From contig NZ_CP159996.1 of NCBI RefSeq assembly GCF_040703035.1, forward strand, positions 2,018,001 through 2,082,000: a stretch of 64,000 nt of DNA, read 5' to 3'. Within the stretch, counting starts at the first letter, position 1; each line of letters opens with the position of its first letter. Below are positions 1 through 10,313 of this stretch, piece by piece. Made by a program: the position numbers and the translations under genes. Below the pieces are notes generated by a model that was not told the origin of the DNA, searched no databases, and was given only the letters and a program-made list of their open reading frames with translations. Source of the DNA: Terribacillus aidingensis (GTDB lineage: Bacteria; Bacillota; Bacilli; Bacillales; Amphibacillaceae).

Positions 1-1612
1 CTGCATACATATCTTCCTCGGACGTGAAGTTGAATTTCTCGACTACCTTGCGAAGGTTATCCGGTGTAAATACAAGCTTCATATCGAAGCCAGACTGTTT
101 TACTTCTTCTTCCACTAGCTCCTTGCCTTTAGCTACATTCTCTTCGCGGCGCTGCTTCTTGAAGAACTGTTTTATTTTATTACGTGCATGAGTTGTCTGG
201 GCAAGCTTGACCCAGTCCTGAGAAGGCCCGTAAGAGTGCTTGGAAGTCATCATCTCCACAATATCGCCATTTTTCAGTTTATACTCAAGCGGCTCCATCT
301 TACCGTTGATCTTGGCGCCAACTGTATGATTGCCTACTTCTGTATGAACTCGATAAGCGAAATCAATCGGAACGGAACCTGAAGGAAGTTCGATAACATC
401 ACCTTTTGGTGTGAACACATAAACCATGTCACTAAAAAGGTCGAGTTTAAGTGATTCCATGAACTCCTCCGCATTTTCGGATTCATTCTGGAAATCAAGA
501 ATCTCACGGAACCATGTCAGCTTTTCTTCAAATGATTTCTTCTGCGTGCTCGTGTTTAGCTGTTTGCCTTCTTTATACGCCCAATGGGCTGCGATACCGT
601 ATTCTGCTATCTCATGCATTTCTTCCGTACGGATCTGTACCTCGAGCGGATCGCCCTTTGGCCCGATGACAGTCGTATGCAAAGATTGGTAAAGGTTAAG
701 CTTTGGCATCGCAATATAATCCTTGAATCTGCCCGGCATCGGTTTCCAGCATGTATGAATTACGCCAAGAACGGCATAACAGTCTTTGATGCTTTTCACA
801 ATGACTCGAACCGCAAGCAGGTCATAGATTTCATTGAACTGCTTATGCTGATACTCCATCTTCCGATAAATACTGTACAAGTGTTTCGGCCGTCCGAATA
901 TATCAGCATCGATGTTTATATCACTAAGCTGACTGCGGATCTGATCCATCACGTCACCGATGTAGCTTTCCCGTTCATCGCGCTTTTGCTTCATAAGGTG
1001 GACGATTCGATAATACTGCTGAGGATTCATATAGCGAAGTGCGGTATCCTCGAGTTCCCACTTGATCGTACTGATTCCGAGTCTGTGTGCAAGCGGTGCA
1101 AAGATTTCAAGTGTCTCATTAGAAATCCGGCGCTGCTTTTCAGGTGACAGATGCTTCAGTGTACGCATATTATGCAAACGGTCAGCAAGCTTAATCAGAA
1201 TGACCCGAATATCCTTTGCCATTGCAACGAACATCTTCCGGTGATTTTCAGCTTGCTGTGCCTGTTTTGATTTGTATTTAATTTTTCCAAGCTTGGAAAC
1301 GCCATCTACGAGCATTGCTACTTCGGCATTAAAAGCTGCTTCCAACTCTTCGACCGTTACAGGTGTATCCTCTACTACATCGTGCAGGAAGCCGCCTGCA
1401 ATCGTTTCGGCATCGAGTTCCAGATGAACAAGAATTCCGGCCACTTGAACAGGATGAATGATATAAGCTTCACCGGAACGGCGGAATTGTCCTTCATGCG
1501 CTTTTTCGGCGAACTCATACGCTTTCCGGATAAAATCGATATGCTCGTCCGACAGATATCGTGCTGCTTCTTGTATGACCTCTTCGGCCGTGAGAACTTT
1601 TTCCTTTGGCAT
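1..1612 (-). CDS. relA: (p)ppGpp synthetase/hydrolase RelA, 3' end cut by window edge
   Basis: Bifunctional stringent-response enzyme that makes (p)ppGpp from GTP and ATP and hydrolyses it. The minus strand reads [20 protein letters not shown] and continues in one frame to the window edge, giving about 537 of the roughly 733 residues usual for the family. The hydrolase HD motif (FLHDVVED) and the synthetase-domain motif NLYQSLHT are intact; the part present ends after the TGS region, so the C-terminal helical/ACT region lies outside the window. The ATG at 1612 follows AAGGAG by 13 nt, which is long, but the N-terminus aligns with B. subtilis RelA. apt lies upstream on the same strand behind a terminator, so relA probably also has its own promoter, which I could not place. 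Confidence 0.96.
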   Translation of the reverse strand, partial: MPKEKVLTAEEVIQEAARYLSDEHIDFIRKAYEFAEKAHEGQFRRSGEAYIIHPVQVAGILVHLELDAETIAGGFLHDVVEDTPVTVEELEAAFNAEVAMLVDGVSKLGKIKYKSKQAQQAENHRKMFVAMAKDIRVILIKLADRLHNMRTLKHLSPEKQRRISNETLEIFAPLAHRLGISTIKWELEDTALRYMNPQQYYRIVHLMKQKRDERESYIGDVMDQIRSQLSDINIDADIFGRPKHLYSIYRKMEYQHKQFNEIYDLLAVRVIVKSIKDCYAVLGVIHTCWKPMPGRFKDYIAMPKLNLYQSLHTTVIGPKGDPLEVQIRTEEMHEIAEYGIAAHWAYKEGKQLNTSTQKKSFEEKLTWFREILDFQNESENAEEFMESLKLDLFSDMVYVFTPKGDVIELPSGSVPIDFAYRVHTEVGNHTVGAKINGKMEPLEYKLKNGDIVEMMTSKHSYGPSQDWVKLAQTTHARNKIKQFFKKQRREENVAKGKELVEEEVKQSGFDMKLVFTPDNLRKVVEKFNFTSEEDMYA

Positions 1613-1741
1613 CTCTTTAGTTAAACTCCTTCTCATCGTCTGCATAAGCGACGAGGGTTCTGAACTGTCACATGTTATTTTTATAAGCTTAACAAATATC
1701 CAATCTATTCGACAAGTATCTGTTTCTTAAAATGAAACAAA

Positions 1742-1763
1742 GAGTGCCCCGAATGAGGCACTC
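1742..1763 (-). terminator. Intrinsic terminator after apt
   Basis: A perfect 7-bp stem (GAGTGCC/GGCACTC) with an 8-nt loop is followed on the minus strand by TTTGTTTCATTTT. It lies 15 nt after the apt stop and before relA, so it should limit read-through from recJ-apt into relA. Confidence 0.8.
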
Positions 1764-1778
1764 CTGTTCTGTTCGATA

Positions 1779-2294
1779 TTATTCGTAGCTAGTCAATGTA
1801 AGTACTTCATAGCCATCCAGCTTATCTCTGCCGTCTAGATATGACAATTCCACGAAGAACGCACAACCGACAACAATACCGCCTAATTCCTCAACAAGCT
1901 TGATTGTTGCTTCGATTGTACCGCCAGTTGCCAGCAAGTCATCCGTAATAAGGACGCGCTGACCTGGCTTGATAGCATCTTTATGGATTGTAAGTACATT
2001 CTCACCATACTCAAGTCCATAAGCGACTTTGATAACTTCACGAGGAAGCTTGCCTTCCTTACGGACAGGGGCAAAGCCGATATCCAGCGCATACGATACC
2101 GGGCAGCCTACGATGAAGCCGCGCGCTTCTGGACCAACGATCAAGTCCACATTTTTATCTTTAGCGAATTCCACGATTTCATTTACCGCTGATTTATAAG
2201 CCGGACCATTATCCATCAAAGTAGTGATATCCTTGAATCGGATACCTGGTTTCGGCCAGTCCTCTACGACTGTAATATATTTTTTATAATCCAT
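1779..2294 (-). CDS. apt: Adenine phosphoribosyltransferase
   Basis: Cytoplasmic purine-salvage enzyme converting adenine and PRPP to AMP and pyrophosphate. The 171-residue length is typical. The PRPP-binding motif [13 protein letters not shown] lies at about residues 114-126, and the N-terminal [13 protein letters not shown] segment is characteristic of Apt. The start overlaps the end of recJ by 11 nt, so the two genes are translationally linked; recJ-apt-relA is the order found in B. subtilis. No anomalies were seen. Confidence 0.97.
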   Translation of the reverse strand: MDYKKYITVVEDWPKPGIRFKDITTLMDNGPAYKSAVNEIVEFAKDKNVDLIVGPEARGFIVGCPVSYALDIGFAPVRKEGKLPREVIKVAYGLEYGENVLTIHKDAIKPGQRVLITDDLLATGGTIEATIKLVEELGGIVVGCAFFVELSYLDGRDKLDGYEVLTLTSYE

Positions 2295-4629
2295 TTACTG
2301 CTTCCTCCTCGATAACTTCCCCGCGTTCAAGTACGCGTTCCAGCCACGCTTTCAATTCTTTATAGCCGGAATAATATAAGATCTTCTCGACTTCTATCGC
2401 TTCCTTCAATCCCTGGTAGACCTCAGAGTCAGCCAGATCACGTTTGGAAGGATTTGGGTTGATTGAAATTTGATCCTCATCTAGTTTAACAAATTCCAGC
2501 TCAAAAAACACGTCGGAAATAAACTTGGTCCTTTCAGGACTCCAGCCTCGGCTGTTTTTCAGATAATCCACTAGCTGGCTGTACATCATAGTCTTCTGCT
2601 TTAGCAGAATCGCATAGAATACTTTGAATTGATCACGATCTGGAAAACCTTGTAAGTAGGCATTCTCTTTCACATCATAGCACGCATAAATCAAATCTGG
2701 CTGTATATGCTGCAAGACATACGTGACATCCGTCATACGTCGAGGCAGATCAGCGAATATGACAGCCCTGATATTGCCTGCCGCATTTGCAAGACCTTCT
2801 GTTTCAAAATCCAAAACACGAATCTGATCAGACAGCCAGCTTAAATCCGTATTCGGCCGGAATCGCACGACAGCTGTCTCTTCTTCGTTTTTAATATGAA
2901 CAGCCTTCTTCAGCTGCTTGCTGCCTCTATGATCAAATAGCTGCCAAGAGCGAATTGCGACATCTTCAATCAAGATTTGCGGTTTTTGTCTGCCATTCCA
3001 TTCATTGATAGACAATTCTCCGACAACTTCCAGATCATCTGCCGGAGTGAGGAATGGGTAAAGATCTCCCTGACCAAAGCATACACCGTCTAACTGTACG
3101 CTTTCCTCTGCAAATACGAACTTGAGATGGTTTTTATTTGCTCCGATGAGCTTTACTTCCCGCATTGGTGAAGTAAGCTTCACAAGCGGCTTTGGATTTT
3201 GCATTCCAAAAGGAGAGAGCTGAGCCATGTCCCGGATCAAATCGATTGAAACATCTTCAACTGTAACCGACAAGTCGATCGCAAGCGTTTGTTTGAAATC
3301 TTCCGCTGAAAGCGATTCTGCTGCCATTTGATTCAAAGCTTTTCGCAGTTTATCCAATTGTTCCAGCTCTAATGTCATCCCGGCCGCTTGGGCATGTCCC
3401 CCGAAAGCGACGAAGTGATCCCGAACCTGCATACAGTGGTGGAACAAATCAAAAGCATCAATACTGCGGGCAGAACCTTTCGCCGTACCTTTTTCCGGAT
3501 GAATCGCCAGCACAATCGCCGGCCGGTCGAAGGTTCTGACCAGTTTCGAGGCCACAATCCCAAGTACACCTTCGTTCCAGCCTTCCTTTGCAACGATGAT
3601 GACATGGCTGCTGTCTTCCTCTGACTGTTCTCTGACCATTGCTTCCGCTTCTTTTGCTATTTTGGCAACGATATTTTGTCGCTCTGTGTTGAGAGATTGG
3701 ATTTCCTCTGCCATTTCAGCGGCTTCCTCGTACGAAGCTGCCAACAGCAATTCGACAGCGAGGTCAGCATCCTGCAACCGTCCAACTGCATTGATACGCG
3801 GCCCGATTTTGAAGCCGATATCTTCTTCTGTTACAACGCCGTCTAGTCCGCAGCTATCTCTCAGAGCACGGATTCCAGGTCTTGTCGACGACGCAATTGC
3901 CTTTAGCCCCTCGGCAGCCAGCACCCTGTTCTCATCAACAAGCGGCACCAAATCAGCTATTGTTCCGATCACAACAAGGTCAAGCAGCTGTTTTGGGAAA
4001 TAGCCGAGTAAATAATGAGCCAGCTTAAAAGCGACACCTACTCCTGCAAGCTCATGGAAAGGATAATCCGGCGAACATTTCGGATGTACCACTGCGACAG
4101 CTTCCGGGACAGCTTCCTGCACTTCATGGTGATCAGTGATGATAAGATCGATTCCAATTTGTTTCGCTACTTCTGCTTCGTGGATCGCAGCAATACCTGT
4201 ATCCACTGTCACAATCAACTGATAGCCATTTTCCTTTGCGGCGCGGAAAGCTGCTTCGTTCGGACCATACCCTTCCGTAAAGCGGTTAGGAATATAATAA
4301 TCACAGTCCGCTCCAAGCTCCCGTAATGCTTCCAATAAAACAACAGTGGATGAAACACCATCTGCATCATAATCTCCGAAAACCAGAATTTTTTCACCCT
4401 GCTCCACTGCAGCACGGATCCGTTCCGCTGCAACATCTATATCAGAAATAAGTTCCGGGCTGTGTAGGTCCTCTAGAGACGGATGAAGGAACCGTTTTGC
4501 AGCCTCAACTGACGTGATTCCGCGCTGTATGAGCAGCTGCTCTACTAGCGGAGAAACACCCAAGCCCATAGGCTCGTGAGCTGAAGGGCGGCTGCTATTA
4601 TCCTTCCATCTCATTCTGCTTTCTAACAT
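2284..4629 (-). CDS. recJ: Single-stranded-DNA-specific exonuclease RecJ
   Basis: 5'-3' single-strand exonuclease of recombination and repair. It has the DHH-family signature ([11 protein letters not shown]), the DHHE motif and a DHHA1 motif ([11 protein letters not shown]), and about 781 residues including the long C-terminal extension usual in Bacilli. I place the start at the ATG at 4629 (MLESRMRW), 7 nt after AGGGGG. The frame is open to a TTG at 4650, but that codon lies upstream of the Shine-Dalgarno and within a few bases of the predicted transcription start. The gene has its own promoter and overlaps apt. Confidence 0.96.
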   Translation of the reverse strand: MLESRMRWKDNSSRPSAHEPMGLGVSPLVEQLLIQRGITSVEAAKRFLHPSLEDLHSPELISDIDVAAERIRAAVEQGEKILVFGDYDADGVSSTVVLLEALRELGADCDYYIPNRFTEGYGPNEAAFRAAKENGYQLIVTVDTGIAAIHEAEVAKQIGIDLIITDHHEVQEAVPEAVAVVHPKCSPDYPFHELAGVGVAFKLAHYLLGYFPKQLLDLVVIGTIADLVPLVDENRVLAAEGLKAIASSTRPGIRALRDSCGLDGVVTEEDIGFKIGPRINAVGRLQDADLAVELLLAASYEEAAEMAEEIQSLNTERQNIVAKIAKEAEAMVREQSEEDSSHVIIVAKEGWNEGVLGIVASKLVRTFDRPAIVLAIHPEKGTAKGSARSIDAFDLFHHCMQVRDHFVAFGGHAQAAGMTLELEQLDKLRKALNQMAAESLSAEDFKQTLAIDLSVTVEDVSIDLIRDMAQLSPFGMQNPKPLVKLTSPMREVKLIGANKNHLKFVFAEESVQLDGVCFGQGDLYPFLTPADDLEVVGELSINEWNGRQKPQILIEDVAIRSWQLFDHRGSKQLKKAVHIKNEEETAVVRFRPNTDLSWLSDQIRVLDFETEGLANAAGNIRAVIFADLPRRMTDVTYVLQHIQPDLIYACYDVKENAYLQGFPDRDQFKVFYAILLKQKTMMYSQLVDYLKNSRGWSPERTKFISDVFFELEFVKLDEDQISINPNPSKRDLADSEVYQGLKEAIEVEKILYYSGYKELKAWLERVLERGEVIEEEAVNGL

Positions 4630-4653
4630 AAAAAAAGACCCCCTAACCAAGCT

Positions 4654-4682
4654 ATTATACTAGAGCCTGGTCGAGGGAGCAA
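4654..4682 (-). promoter_or_regulatory. SigA-type promoter for recJ-apt
   Basis: On the minus strand, -35 TTGCTC (4677-4682) is separated by 17 nt from a consensus -10 TATAAT (4654-4659). The transcript would begin near 4647, just upstream of the recJ ribosome-binding site, which supports the ATG at 4629 as the start. Confidence 0.7.
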
Positions 4683-4686
4683 TCGG

Positions 4687-5070
4687 TTATTGTCTGTATT
4701 CATCTCTAATTCGTTCGGATGTTGGGTAGGTATTTGTTGTCGGATCGGAAATATTTGTCGTTGGTCTTTCGAATTCTTCATGTCCTTGTTCCGCACGTTT
4801 TTCTTGAAGTTCTGTTATTTCAGCTGCTTTTTTATCATTATCCTTACGTAAAGCGCGTACTTCCCTATTTAATTTGAACATACGCAACCCTCCTACAGAT
4901 GCTGTAATTAAGACGCCCATCAAAACGGAGAACAGAATGATCAGGATTAGCGGAGCAGAGCCTGTACCGAATAGATAGTCCACCTGCACGCTGTCTACGT
5001 TGATAACTGCGAATACTGCAATAAGTACTGCAAAGATGACTGCTAGAATGATATACCATTGTGCCTTCAT
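4687..5070 (-). CDS. yrvD: LapA-domain (DUF1049) membrane protein, YrvD-like
   Basis: Small membrane protein of 127 residues. Two hydrophobic helices (about residues 5-24 and 40-63) are followed by a charged predicted coiled coil (VRALRKDNDKKAAEITELQE) and a polar, disordered tail. This is the LapA/DUF1049 layout, and the position between secDF and recJ matches B. subtilis yrvD. The function in Gram-positive bacteria is not established. The ATG follows a good Shine-Dalgarno (AGAAAGGAG). The secDF terminator upstream and the recJ promoter downstream make it a separate unit. Confidence 0.8.
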   Translation of the reverse strand: MKAQWYIILAVIFAVLIAVFAVINVDSVQVDYLFGTGSAPLILIILFSVLMGVLITASVGGLRMFKLNREVRALRKDNDKKAAEITELQEKRAEQGHEEFERPTTNISDPTTNTYPTSERIRDEYRQ

Positions 5071-5125
5071 TTACTGGCTCCTTTCTAATGGTGCTACTCT
5101 TTACATTCCCCATTCCCCAAAAAAT

Positions 5126-5150
5126 AACCCCCGTATTTACTACGGGGGTT
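5126..5150 (-). terminator. Intrinsic terminator after secDF
   Basis: A perfect 10-bp stem (AACCCCCGTA/TACGGGGGTT) with a 5-nt loop is followed on the minus strand by ATTTTTT, 7 nt past the secDF stop. Confidence 0.9.
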
Positions 5151-5156
5151 AGCCAA

Positions 5157-7415
5157 TCAGACTTGCGGTCCTTCCACTTTCTTTTTCTCTTCATGGATGA
5201 TTGGATTTTTTTCAATATTTCTGCCGCGCCAAACGAGCCATAGCTGTGAAGCAATGAATAGGGAAGAATATGTCCCCGCTGCCAGCCCAATTATAAGCGC
5301 AATAGAGAAGTTAGCAATCGACGCAGCACCGAAGAGCCACAGAATAATCGCTGCAACTATTACAGTCAAAACAGTGTTCACACTTCGCACAAGTGTCTGC
5401 AGCAAGCTGTCATTTACGATTTTGGCCAGCTCATCGAACGTTTTGACTTTCCGTTTGATACGGATATTCTCTTTGATCCGGTCAAAGGTCACTATCGTAT
5501 CGTTGATCGAATAACCGATGATAGTCAGAATTGCTGCTATGATCGTAATGTCGAATTCCAGTCTGGTGATACTGAATATCGCCAAAATGAAGAAGGCGTC
5601 ATGCAGCAAGGCCAAGATGGCTGTTACAGCAAACTTAAATTCAAATCGGATCGTCGCATACAGGATGATACCTATGGAAGCAAAGATGACAGCGTATAAT
5701 CCATTTTCCGCTAGTTCTTTTCCGATTATAGGCGATACTGTACTGATACTCGGTGCATCTCCATATTCATCTTGAATACTGCTCTTCAACTCATTTTCCT
5801 CGTTTTTTGTGAGCGTATCCTCTAGTCGGACGGAGGCATGTTTGCCATCAGCCGACAGCTGCGTTTCCCTCGACTCGAAGCCGAAGTCATCCATCTTCTG
5901 CTCTACTTGTTCTGTCGTAAGAGCCTGATTTGAATCGAATTCCACACGAGATCCGCTCGTGAAGTCGATACCAAGATTCAGCTTGAATACACTCAAGCAG
6001 ATGATCCCGGCAATCGTCAGCGCGATAGAGAAAGCAAAATAAGCTTTTCTATGCTTCACTAGATTCAGCTTCAAACCATAGAATGTGACTTCACGTTCCT
6101 CTTTATCATTGAGTTTGCGAATATTTCTTTTCGAAACTCCGAACCAGCCTGGTTTCTTGTCAAACGCACGGCTTTTCACCAACAAGCTGAGCAATGCCCG
6201 TGACCCATACACAGCTGTAATGAAGCTCAATAGAATACTGATGATTAGTGTCGTTGCGAACCCTTTGATGGAGCTCGTACCGAATATGAACAGCACGATA
6301 CCTGCAATCATTGTAGTCAAGTTGGCATCTGTAATTGTAGCCAATGAGTTTTTGTTACCCGCTTTGTAGGCGGCTTTTAGAGACTTACCGGTTTTCAGTT
6401 CATCTTTTATCCGTTCGTAAGTGATGATATTGGCATCAACAGCCATCCCCACACCTAGGATTAATGCTGCAATTCCTGGCAGCGTCAGCACTACACCAAG
6501 TAAATCAAACACAAGTATGTTCAAATAAGCAAAAATTGCCAAAGTAATGGAAGCAATTAAACCAGGAAGTCTGTAGTACACAATCATGAACAACAGAATA
6601 AGCGCGAAGGCAATATACCCTGCAAGCATAGTCTGATCAAGTGCTTCCTGTCCGAATTGAGCACCAACTGAGTTTGAGTACACTTCCTCCATCTTCACTG
6701 GAAGTGACCCAGCATTCAGCAGGTCTGCAAGCTCTTGTGCACTTTCTACTGTGAAGTTACCTTCAATCTGAACTGATTTACTGTTGATAGTCTGAGAAAC
6801 TGCAGGAGCAGAAATGAACTTTTGTTCATTCTCAGGCTTTTGTGCTTCCTCTTCATAAGAGTCGCCATCTTCATAATCCAGCCAGATGACCAGACGGTTG
6901 TCCGGGAATGCACGCTGAGAAAGCTCACTTGTCACTTCGCCGAATTTGGAAGCGTCTTTCATATCGACCGTAACAAGCGGCTGATTCGTTTGTGGATCAA
7001 ACGCCTGCTTCGCACTGCCCGCCTCAATATCCGTACCATTCAGATATTCTTTATCTGCTGTGTCACGGAATGATAGATTAGCAGTAGTCGACAGCATCTC
7101 ACGAGCCTGTTCCTGATCCTTCACACCAGCAAGCTGGACTCGAATCCTGTTTGGCTGCTCGATATCAATGCTTGTCTCACTGACACCTAGGGAATCGACA
7201 CGCTCCGTTAATGCCTGTGCTGTGGCATTCAGCGTTGCCGTATTTACCTCGTCCCCTTCTTCCAGCGGACTTACTTCATATAGCACTTCGAAACCGCCCT
7301 GCAGATCGAGTCCTAAGTTTAAATCGTTTGCGATTCCTTTAATCGTCGTTCCCATCGCACCCAAAAGCAATAGGACGATCAAGAAGAAGGCAACAATTCT
7401 GCCTCTTTTCACCAT
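5157..7415 (-). CDS. secDF: Fused SecD-SecF protein-export membrane protein
   Basis: Accessory subunit of the Sec translocon that uses the proton gradient to help pull proteins across the membrane. At 752 residues it is a natural SecD-SecF fusion, as in B. subtilis. The SecD half has LGLDLQGGFEVLYEV near the N-terminus and GVGMAVDANIITYERI in the membrane region; the SecF half has LNLGIDFTSGSR and TIIGYSINDTIVTFDR. Twelve transmembrane segments are expected. The start is the ATG at 7415 (MVKRGRI) 10 nt after GGGAGG; an in-frame ATG at 7433 contains this Shine-Dalgarno and is less likely. Expression runs from a strong promoter through a leader of about 110 nt with three inverted repeats. Confidence 0.96.
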   Translation of the reverse strand: MVKRGRIVAFFLIVLLLLGAMGTTIKGIANDLNLGLDLQGGFEVLYEVSPLEEGDEVNTATLNATAQALTERVDSLGVSETSIDIEQPNRIRVQLAGVKDQEQAREMLSTTANLSFRDTADKEYLNGTDIEAGSAKQAFDPQTNQPLVTVDMKDASKFGEVTSELSQRAFPDNRLVIWLDYEDGDSYEEEAQKPENEQKFISAPAVSQTINSKSVQIEGNFTVESAQELADLLNAGSLPVKMEEVYSNSVGAQFGQEALDQTMLAGYIAFALILLFMIVYYRLPGLIASITLAIFAYLNILVFDLLGVVLTLPGIAALILGVGMAVDANIITYERIKDELKTGKSLKAAYKAGNKNSLATITDANLTTMIAGIVLFIFGTSSIKGFATTLIISILLSFITAVYGSRALLSLLVKSRAFDKKPGWFGVSKRNIRKLNDKEEREVTFYGLKLNLVKHRKAYFAFSIALTIAGIICLSVFKLNLGIDFTSGSRVEFDSNQALTTEQVEQKMDDFGFESRETQLSADGKHASVRLEDTLTKNEENELKSSIQDEYGDAPSISTVSPIIGKELAENGLYAVIFASIGIILYATIRFEFKFAVTAILALLHDAFFILAIFSITRLEFDITIIAAILTIIGYSINDTIVTFDRIKENIRIKRKVKTFDELAKIVNDSLLQTLVRSVNTVLTVIVAAIILWLFGAASIANFSIALIIGLAAGTYSSLFIASQLWLVWRGRNIEKNPIIHEEKKKVEGPQV

Positions 7416-7433
7416 GATGCAACTGCCTCCCAT

Positions 7434-7450
7434 TTTCCGTTCAACGGAAA
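7434..7450 (-). promoter_or_regulatory. Inverted repeat next to the secDF ribosome-binding site
   Basis: A perfect 8-bp inverted repeat (TTTCCGTT/AACGGAAA) with a 1-nt centre sits directly upstream of the GGGAGG site of secDF. Two more perfect repeats follow towards the 5' end of the leader, at 7461-7477 (TGCAGA/TCTGCA) and 7484-7499 (GTACATA/TATGTAC). They may form a structured 5' UTR. Confidence 0.55.
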
Positions 7451-7529
7451 CCTAATATGATGCAGAGTTTTTCTGCAATAAAAGTACATACATATGTACG
7501 TGCTGTGCTTGTCCCTCAAATACTCACAT

Positions 7530-7559
7530 AGTATAGAGAACATAAGCCGGCACTGTCAA
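7530..7559 (-). promoter_or_regulatory. SigA-type promoter for secDF
   Basis: Consensus -35 TTGACA (7554-7559), an 18-nt spacer and -10 TATACT (7530-7535). Transcription would start near 7523, leaving about 108 nt of leader. Confidence 0.8.
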
Positions 7560-7570
7560 CATTACCCGAA

Positions 7571-7867
7571 TCAGGATTGACCATTGATAGCAGCAATGGA
7601 TGCCATCAGATCCTCATCTTCTCCATACACTGACATTGTCAAATAACCCATATAAACCGATACATTCAACTGCATAATATCAGCCACTACTTCATATAGA
7701 CGTTTTGGTTTGTCTTTCTCTTTTTTCCATACCTTTTTTTCCATACAGTTCCAGATATCCGCAGCAGAGGCTTTATCGTAGCCAAGCAAATGAAATTCTT
7801 CCTTCTTGCTAATCACTGCAGGCATCACTTCCGACTTCCATTCGTTCACCGTCTTTGTTTCGTACAC
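7571..7867 (-). CDS. comN: Post-transcriptional regulator ComN
   Basis: A 98-residue cytoplasmic protein of the family named after B. subtilis ComN, which controls accumulation of comE operon mRNA during competence. The hallmark segments are visible: an N-terminal helix with WKSEVMPAVISKKEEFHLLGYDKA-like sequence, an IWNCMEKKVWKK motif, and a conserved VADIMQLNVSVYMGYLT stretch. The start is the GTG at 7867 after AGGAGGTAGAAAC. It lies between secDF and spoVB, as in relatives. Together with comC further on, it implies a competence pathway in this organism. Confidence 0.85.
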   Translation of the reverse strand: MYETKTVNEWKSEVMPAVISKKEEFHLLGYDKASAADIWNCMEKKVWKKEKDKPKRLYEVVADIMQLNVSVYMGYLTMSVYGEDEDLMASIAAINGQS

Positions 7868-7912
7868 GTTTCTACCTCCTAAAACAACTTGCCTTTGTTC
7901 TGTTCAGGCTTG

Positions 7913-7942
7913 TCATGCTTGGCCATATCTCATGCATACATT
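7913..7942 (+). promoter_or_regulatory. SigE-like promoter for spoVB
   Basis: The plus strand carries a -10 element CATACATT (7935-7942), close to the SigE consensus CATACANT, 15 nt downstream of TCATGCT, which resembles a SigE -35. spoVB is transcribed by mother-cell SigE in B. subtilis. The match is by eye. Confidence 0.45.
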
Positions 7943-7987
7943 TAATTGTAGCCGAAAAACTAACATTTGAGAAGGCAGGTTGTCGAT

Positions 7988-9535
7988 GTGACAAAGCAGA
8001 CTTTCCTAAAAGGGGCACTCATACTGATTGCCGCCAGCTTGATCACCCGCTTCCTAGGATTCGTGAACCGGATTGTCGTTGCACGTGTCATGGGGGGAGA
8101 AGGGATTGGTCTATACATGATGGCCATGCCTACGTTGTTCCTGGCAACTGCCATTACCCAGTTCGGTCTGCCTACTGCTATTTCTAAACGGGTAGCAGAA
8201 GCAGACGTGCGTGGAGACAACGAACAAATAAAAAAAATCGTTGTTGTTTCGCTAACCGTAACACTCAGTATCAGCATTGCATTTGTCGGTCTTCTTTACT
8301 TTGCAGCTCCATATCTTGCAGATAAGCTGCTGAAAGATGCGCGTGTCATCTACCCAATGCTGGCAATCGGACCAGTTATACCGATATTGGCTGTGGCATC
8401 AGTACTTCGGGGGTATTTTCAGGGGAAACAGAATATGAAGCCGCAGAGCTTTTCACAAGTGATCGAACAGATAGTCCGAATCAGCTGCACAGTCTTCCTC
8501 GTAAAGTTCTTTCTGCCTTATGGGGTTGAATTTGCAGCTTTAGGGGCAATGATTTCAGTTTTAATCGGCGAATTCATTTCTTTGCTCTACATGCTGTATC
8601 AATTCAAACGAAAAAAGACCGTAAAAATACGATCTCAATTCGTCACAGCTTTAAAGGGCGGCAAGCAGACTTTGGAGCGACTGTTCTCGATTGCCTTACC
8701 TGCCACTGGCAGCAGGCTTGTTGCCAGCGGAACCCACTTTCTAGAGCCGATACTTACAGCACAAAGCCTTGCTTTGGCTGGGGTCGGAACGGCAATGGCC
8801 ACAAGGCAGTACGGAGAACTTACCGGTTACGCACTCCCCCTATTGTTTTTACCGACTTTCATTACGAATTCTCTTGCAACAGCTTTGCTTCCTTCTATCA
8901 GCGAGGCAAATGAACAAAATCGACATCAATTCGTACATTATCGGATTCACCAGGCAATTCGACTCAGCTTTGCTTCAGGTGCGATTGCAACGGTAATTCT
9001 GACAGTATTTGCAGGACCGATCCTCCATTATATGTATGGAAGTGAAAGTGCAGAGCGATTCATTCTTCTCATGGCACCTTTTTATATTATGATGTATATC
9101 CAAATGCCGCTCAGTACTGCACTGCAAGCACTCGATGCAGCTAAGTCTGCGATGTGGAATACAATCATCGGTGCAGGCGTCAAAATCATCTTGCTTGTCT
9201 CTTTGGCATCCAATGCCAAGTTCGGAATTATCGGGGTTGCTATCAGTATGATTGTCACAGTTGTTTTAATAACTCTATTGCATTTGATTTCACTAGCACG
9301 AGTTGCAGGTTTTAGGCTATCTGTGAAGGAAATCGGTCAAATGCTAGGTCTGCTGGGAATAACAGCTTTTACTGCACACTTGTTGAAAGGGATATTCACT
9401 AGTTCACTATATAACCTTCCAACATTTCTATTTTTACTTTTGATTCTAACCATCCTCTATTTATTGTTCATGCTCAGTTTCGGCTTTATAACGAGAGCGG
9501 AAGTAGAGCAGTTTCTGTCCAGAAAGAAACGTTGA
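7988..9535 (+). CDS. spoVB: Stage V sporulation protein B (MOP-family flippase)
   Basis: Polytopic membrane protein of the MviN/MATE-like MOP superfamily, needed for spore cortex peptidoglycan and thought to flip lipid-linked precursors. There are 515 residues with about 14 hydrophobic segments. TKQTFLKGALILIAASLI at the N-terminus and SVLRGYFQGKQNM near residue 145 match B. subtilis SpoVB. The start is the GTG at 7988, 8 nt after AAGGCAGG; the frame is open to a TTG at 7967, but homologues begin at the GTG. A SigE-like promoter lies upstream. The gene converges with yrbG, and the two stop codons sit in a shared hairpin. Confidence 0.93.
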   Translation: MTKQTFLKGALILIAASLITRFLGFVNRIVVARVMGGEGIGLYMMAMPTLFLATAITQFGLPTAISKRVAEADVRGDNEQIKKIVVVSLTVTLSISIAFVGLLYFAAPYLADKLLKDARVIYPMLAIGPVIPILAVASVLRGYFQGKQNMKPQSFSQVIEQIVRISCTVFLVKFFLPYGVEFAALGAMISVLIGEFISLLYMLYQFKRKKTVKIRSQFVTALKGGKQTLERLFSIALPATGSRLVASGTHFLEPILTAQSLALAGVGTAMATRQYGELTGYALPLLFLPTFITNSLATALLPSISEANEQNRHQFVHYRIHQAIRLSFASGAIATVILTVFAGPILHYMYGSESAERFILLMAPFYIMMYIQMPLSTALQALDAAKSAMWNTIIGAGVKIILLVSLASNAKFGIIGVAISMIVTVVLITLLHLISLARVAGFRLSVKEIGQMLGLLGITAFTAHLLKGIFTSSLYNLPTFLFLLLILTILYLLFMLSFGFITRAEVEQFLSRKKR

Positions 9536-9549
9536 TTCCTATCAGCGTT
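9528..9549. terminator. Shared terminator hairpin between spoVB and yrbG
   Basis: A 9-bp stem with one G-U pair (AACGTTGAT/ATCAGCGTT) and a TCCT loop includes both converging stop codons. The minus strand continues TTCTTTCT; the plus strand has only a weak T stretch (CATCTTTTC). It may act in both directions. Confidence 0.45.
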
Positions 9550-10207
9550 CATCTTTTCGGTCAATATACCAGTTATGATCTTGGTCGAGTGTACAATACG
9601 ATATACGACCAATATCAGGATGGCCATGACGCTTCATCTCGCCGCGGAGCCAAGAAGCAGTTTTACCGATATACTCCAATGCTTTTTGCTGAATCTCGCC
9701 GTCGATGATCAGCGGCTGAACGAAACCGCTGCTGCCGTCATCTGTATCTTGTTTTTCAAATACAGATAATTCACCGGAAGTTTCCAGGATCGCAAAATCA
9801 ACATCTTGTACACTTTTCGTTCCTTTTTCTCTCAGTTGCTGCTGAAGATCAGAAAAGCTGTAACGCTGTTTGCGCATCTCATGCTCATCTATCTTGCCGC
9901 GGGAAATAATGACTGACGGCTTCCCTTCCATAAAATCACGCATCTTAGGAAACTTTAGAGAAAGTAATGCTGTCCCTCTCTGTATAACCAGTAGTATCAC
10001 CATCGGCACGATAAAATGAAGCAAGTGACTGCTTGGGTCTTCGATGGAGAAAACGGCTATTTCCGCCAGCATCAAATAGACGACCAAATCAATGATGCTC
10101 AATTCGCCTATCTCTCGTTTTCCCATAAGACGGAAAATGATAACAATGACAATATAAGAAAGAATTGTTCTGCCTATGATTGACCATTCCAGTGTATCAA
10201 GCAACAT
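9542..10207 (-). CDS. yrbG: DUF421 membrane protein, YetF/YrbG family
   Basis: Membrane protein of 221 residues with three N-terminal transmembrane helices, a conserved LMGKREIGELSIIDLVVY segment after the first, and a cytosolic DUF421 domain containing the RYSFSDLQQQLREKG motif. YetF proteins act in spores of B. subtilis; the role of YrbG itself is not settled. The start is the ATG at 10207 (MLLDTLEW) after AAGGAGGTGGTC; the GTG at 10213 is inside that Shine-Dalgarno. Its place beside spoVB matches B. subtilis yrbG. Confidence 0.85.
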   Translation of the reverse strand: MLLDTLEWSIIGRTILSYIVIVIIFRLMGKREIGELSIIDLVVYLMLAEIAVFSIEDPSSHLLHFIVPMVILLVIQRGTALLSLKFPKMRDFMEGKPSVIISRGKIDEHEMRKQRYSFSDLQQQLREKGTKSVQDVDFAILETSGELSVFEKQDTDDGSSGFVQPLIIDGEIQQKALEYIGKTASWLRGEMKRHGHPDIGRISYCTLDQDHNWYIDRKDER

Positions 10208-10313
10208 GACCACCTCCTTTTTGCTTATTTTGTGTTAGAGCAATGGTTCTATTCGTTCTTAATTTGGTTGGACGAGCATACAGTAGCCATATAGACATGC
10301 TGGAGGGATCTTT

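Noticed and set aside
4630..4650. Upstream TTG start for recJ
   Set aside because: It lies before the Shine-Dalgarno and next to the predicted transcription start; the ATG at 4629 matches homologues.
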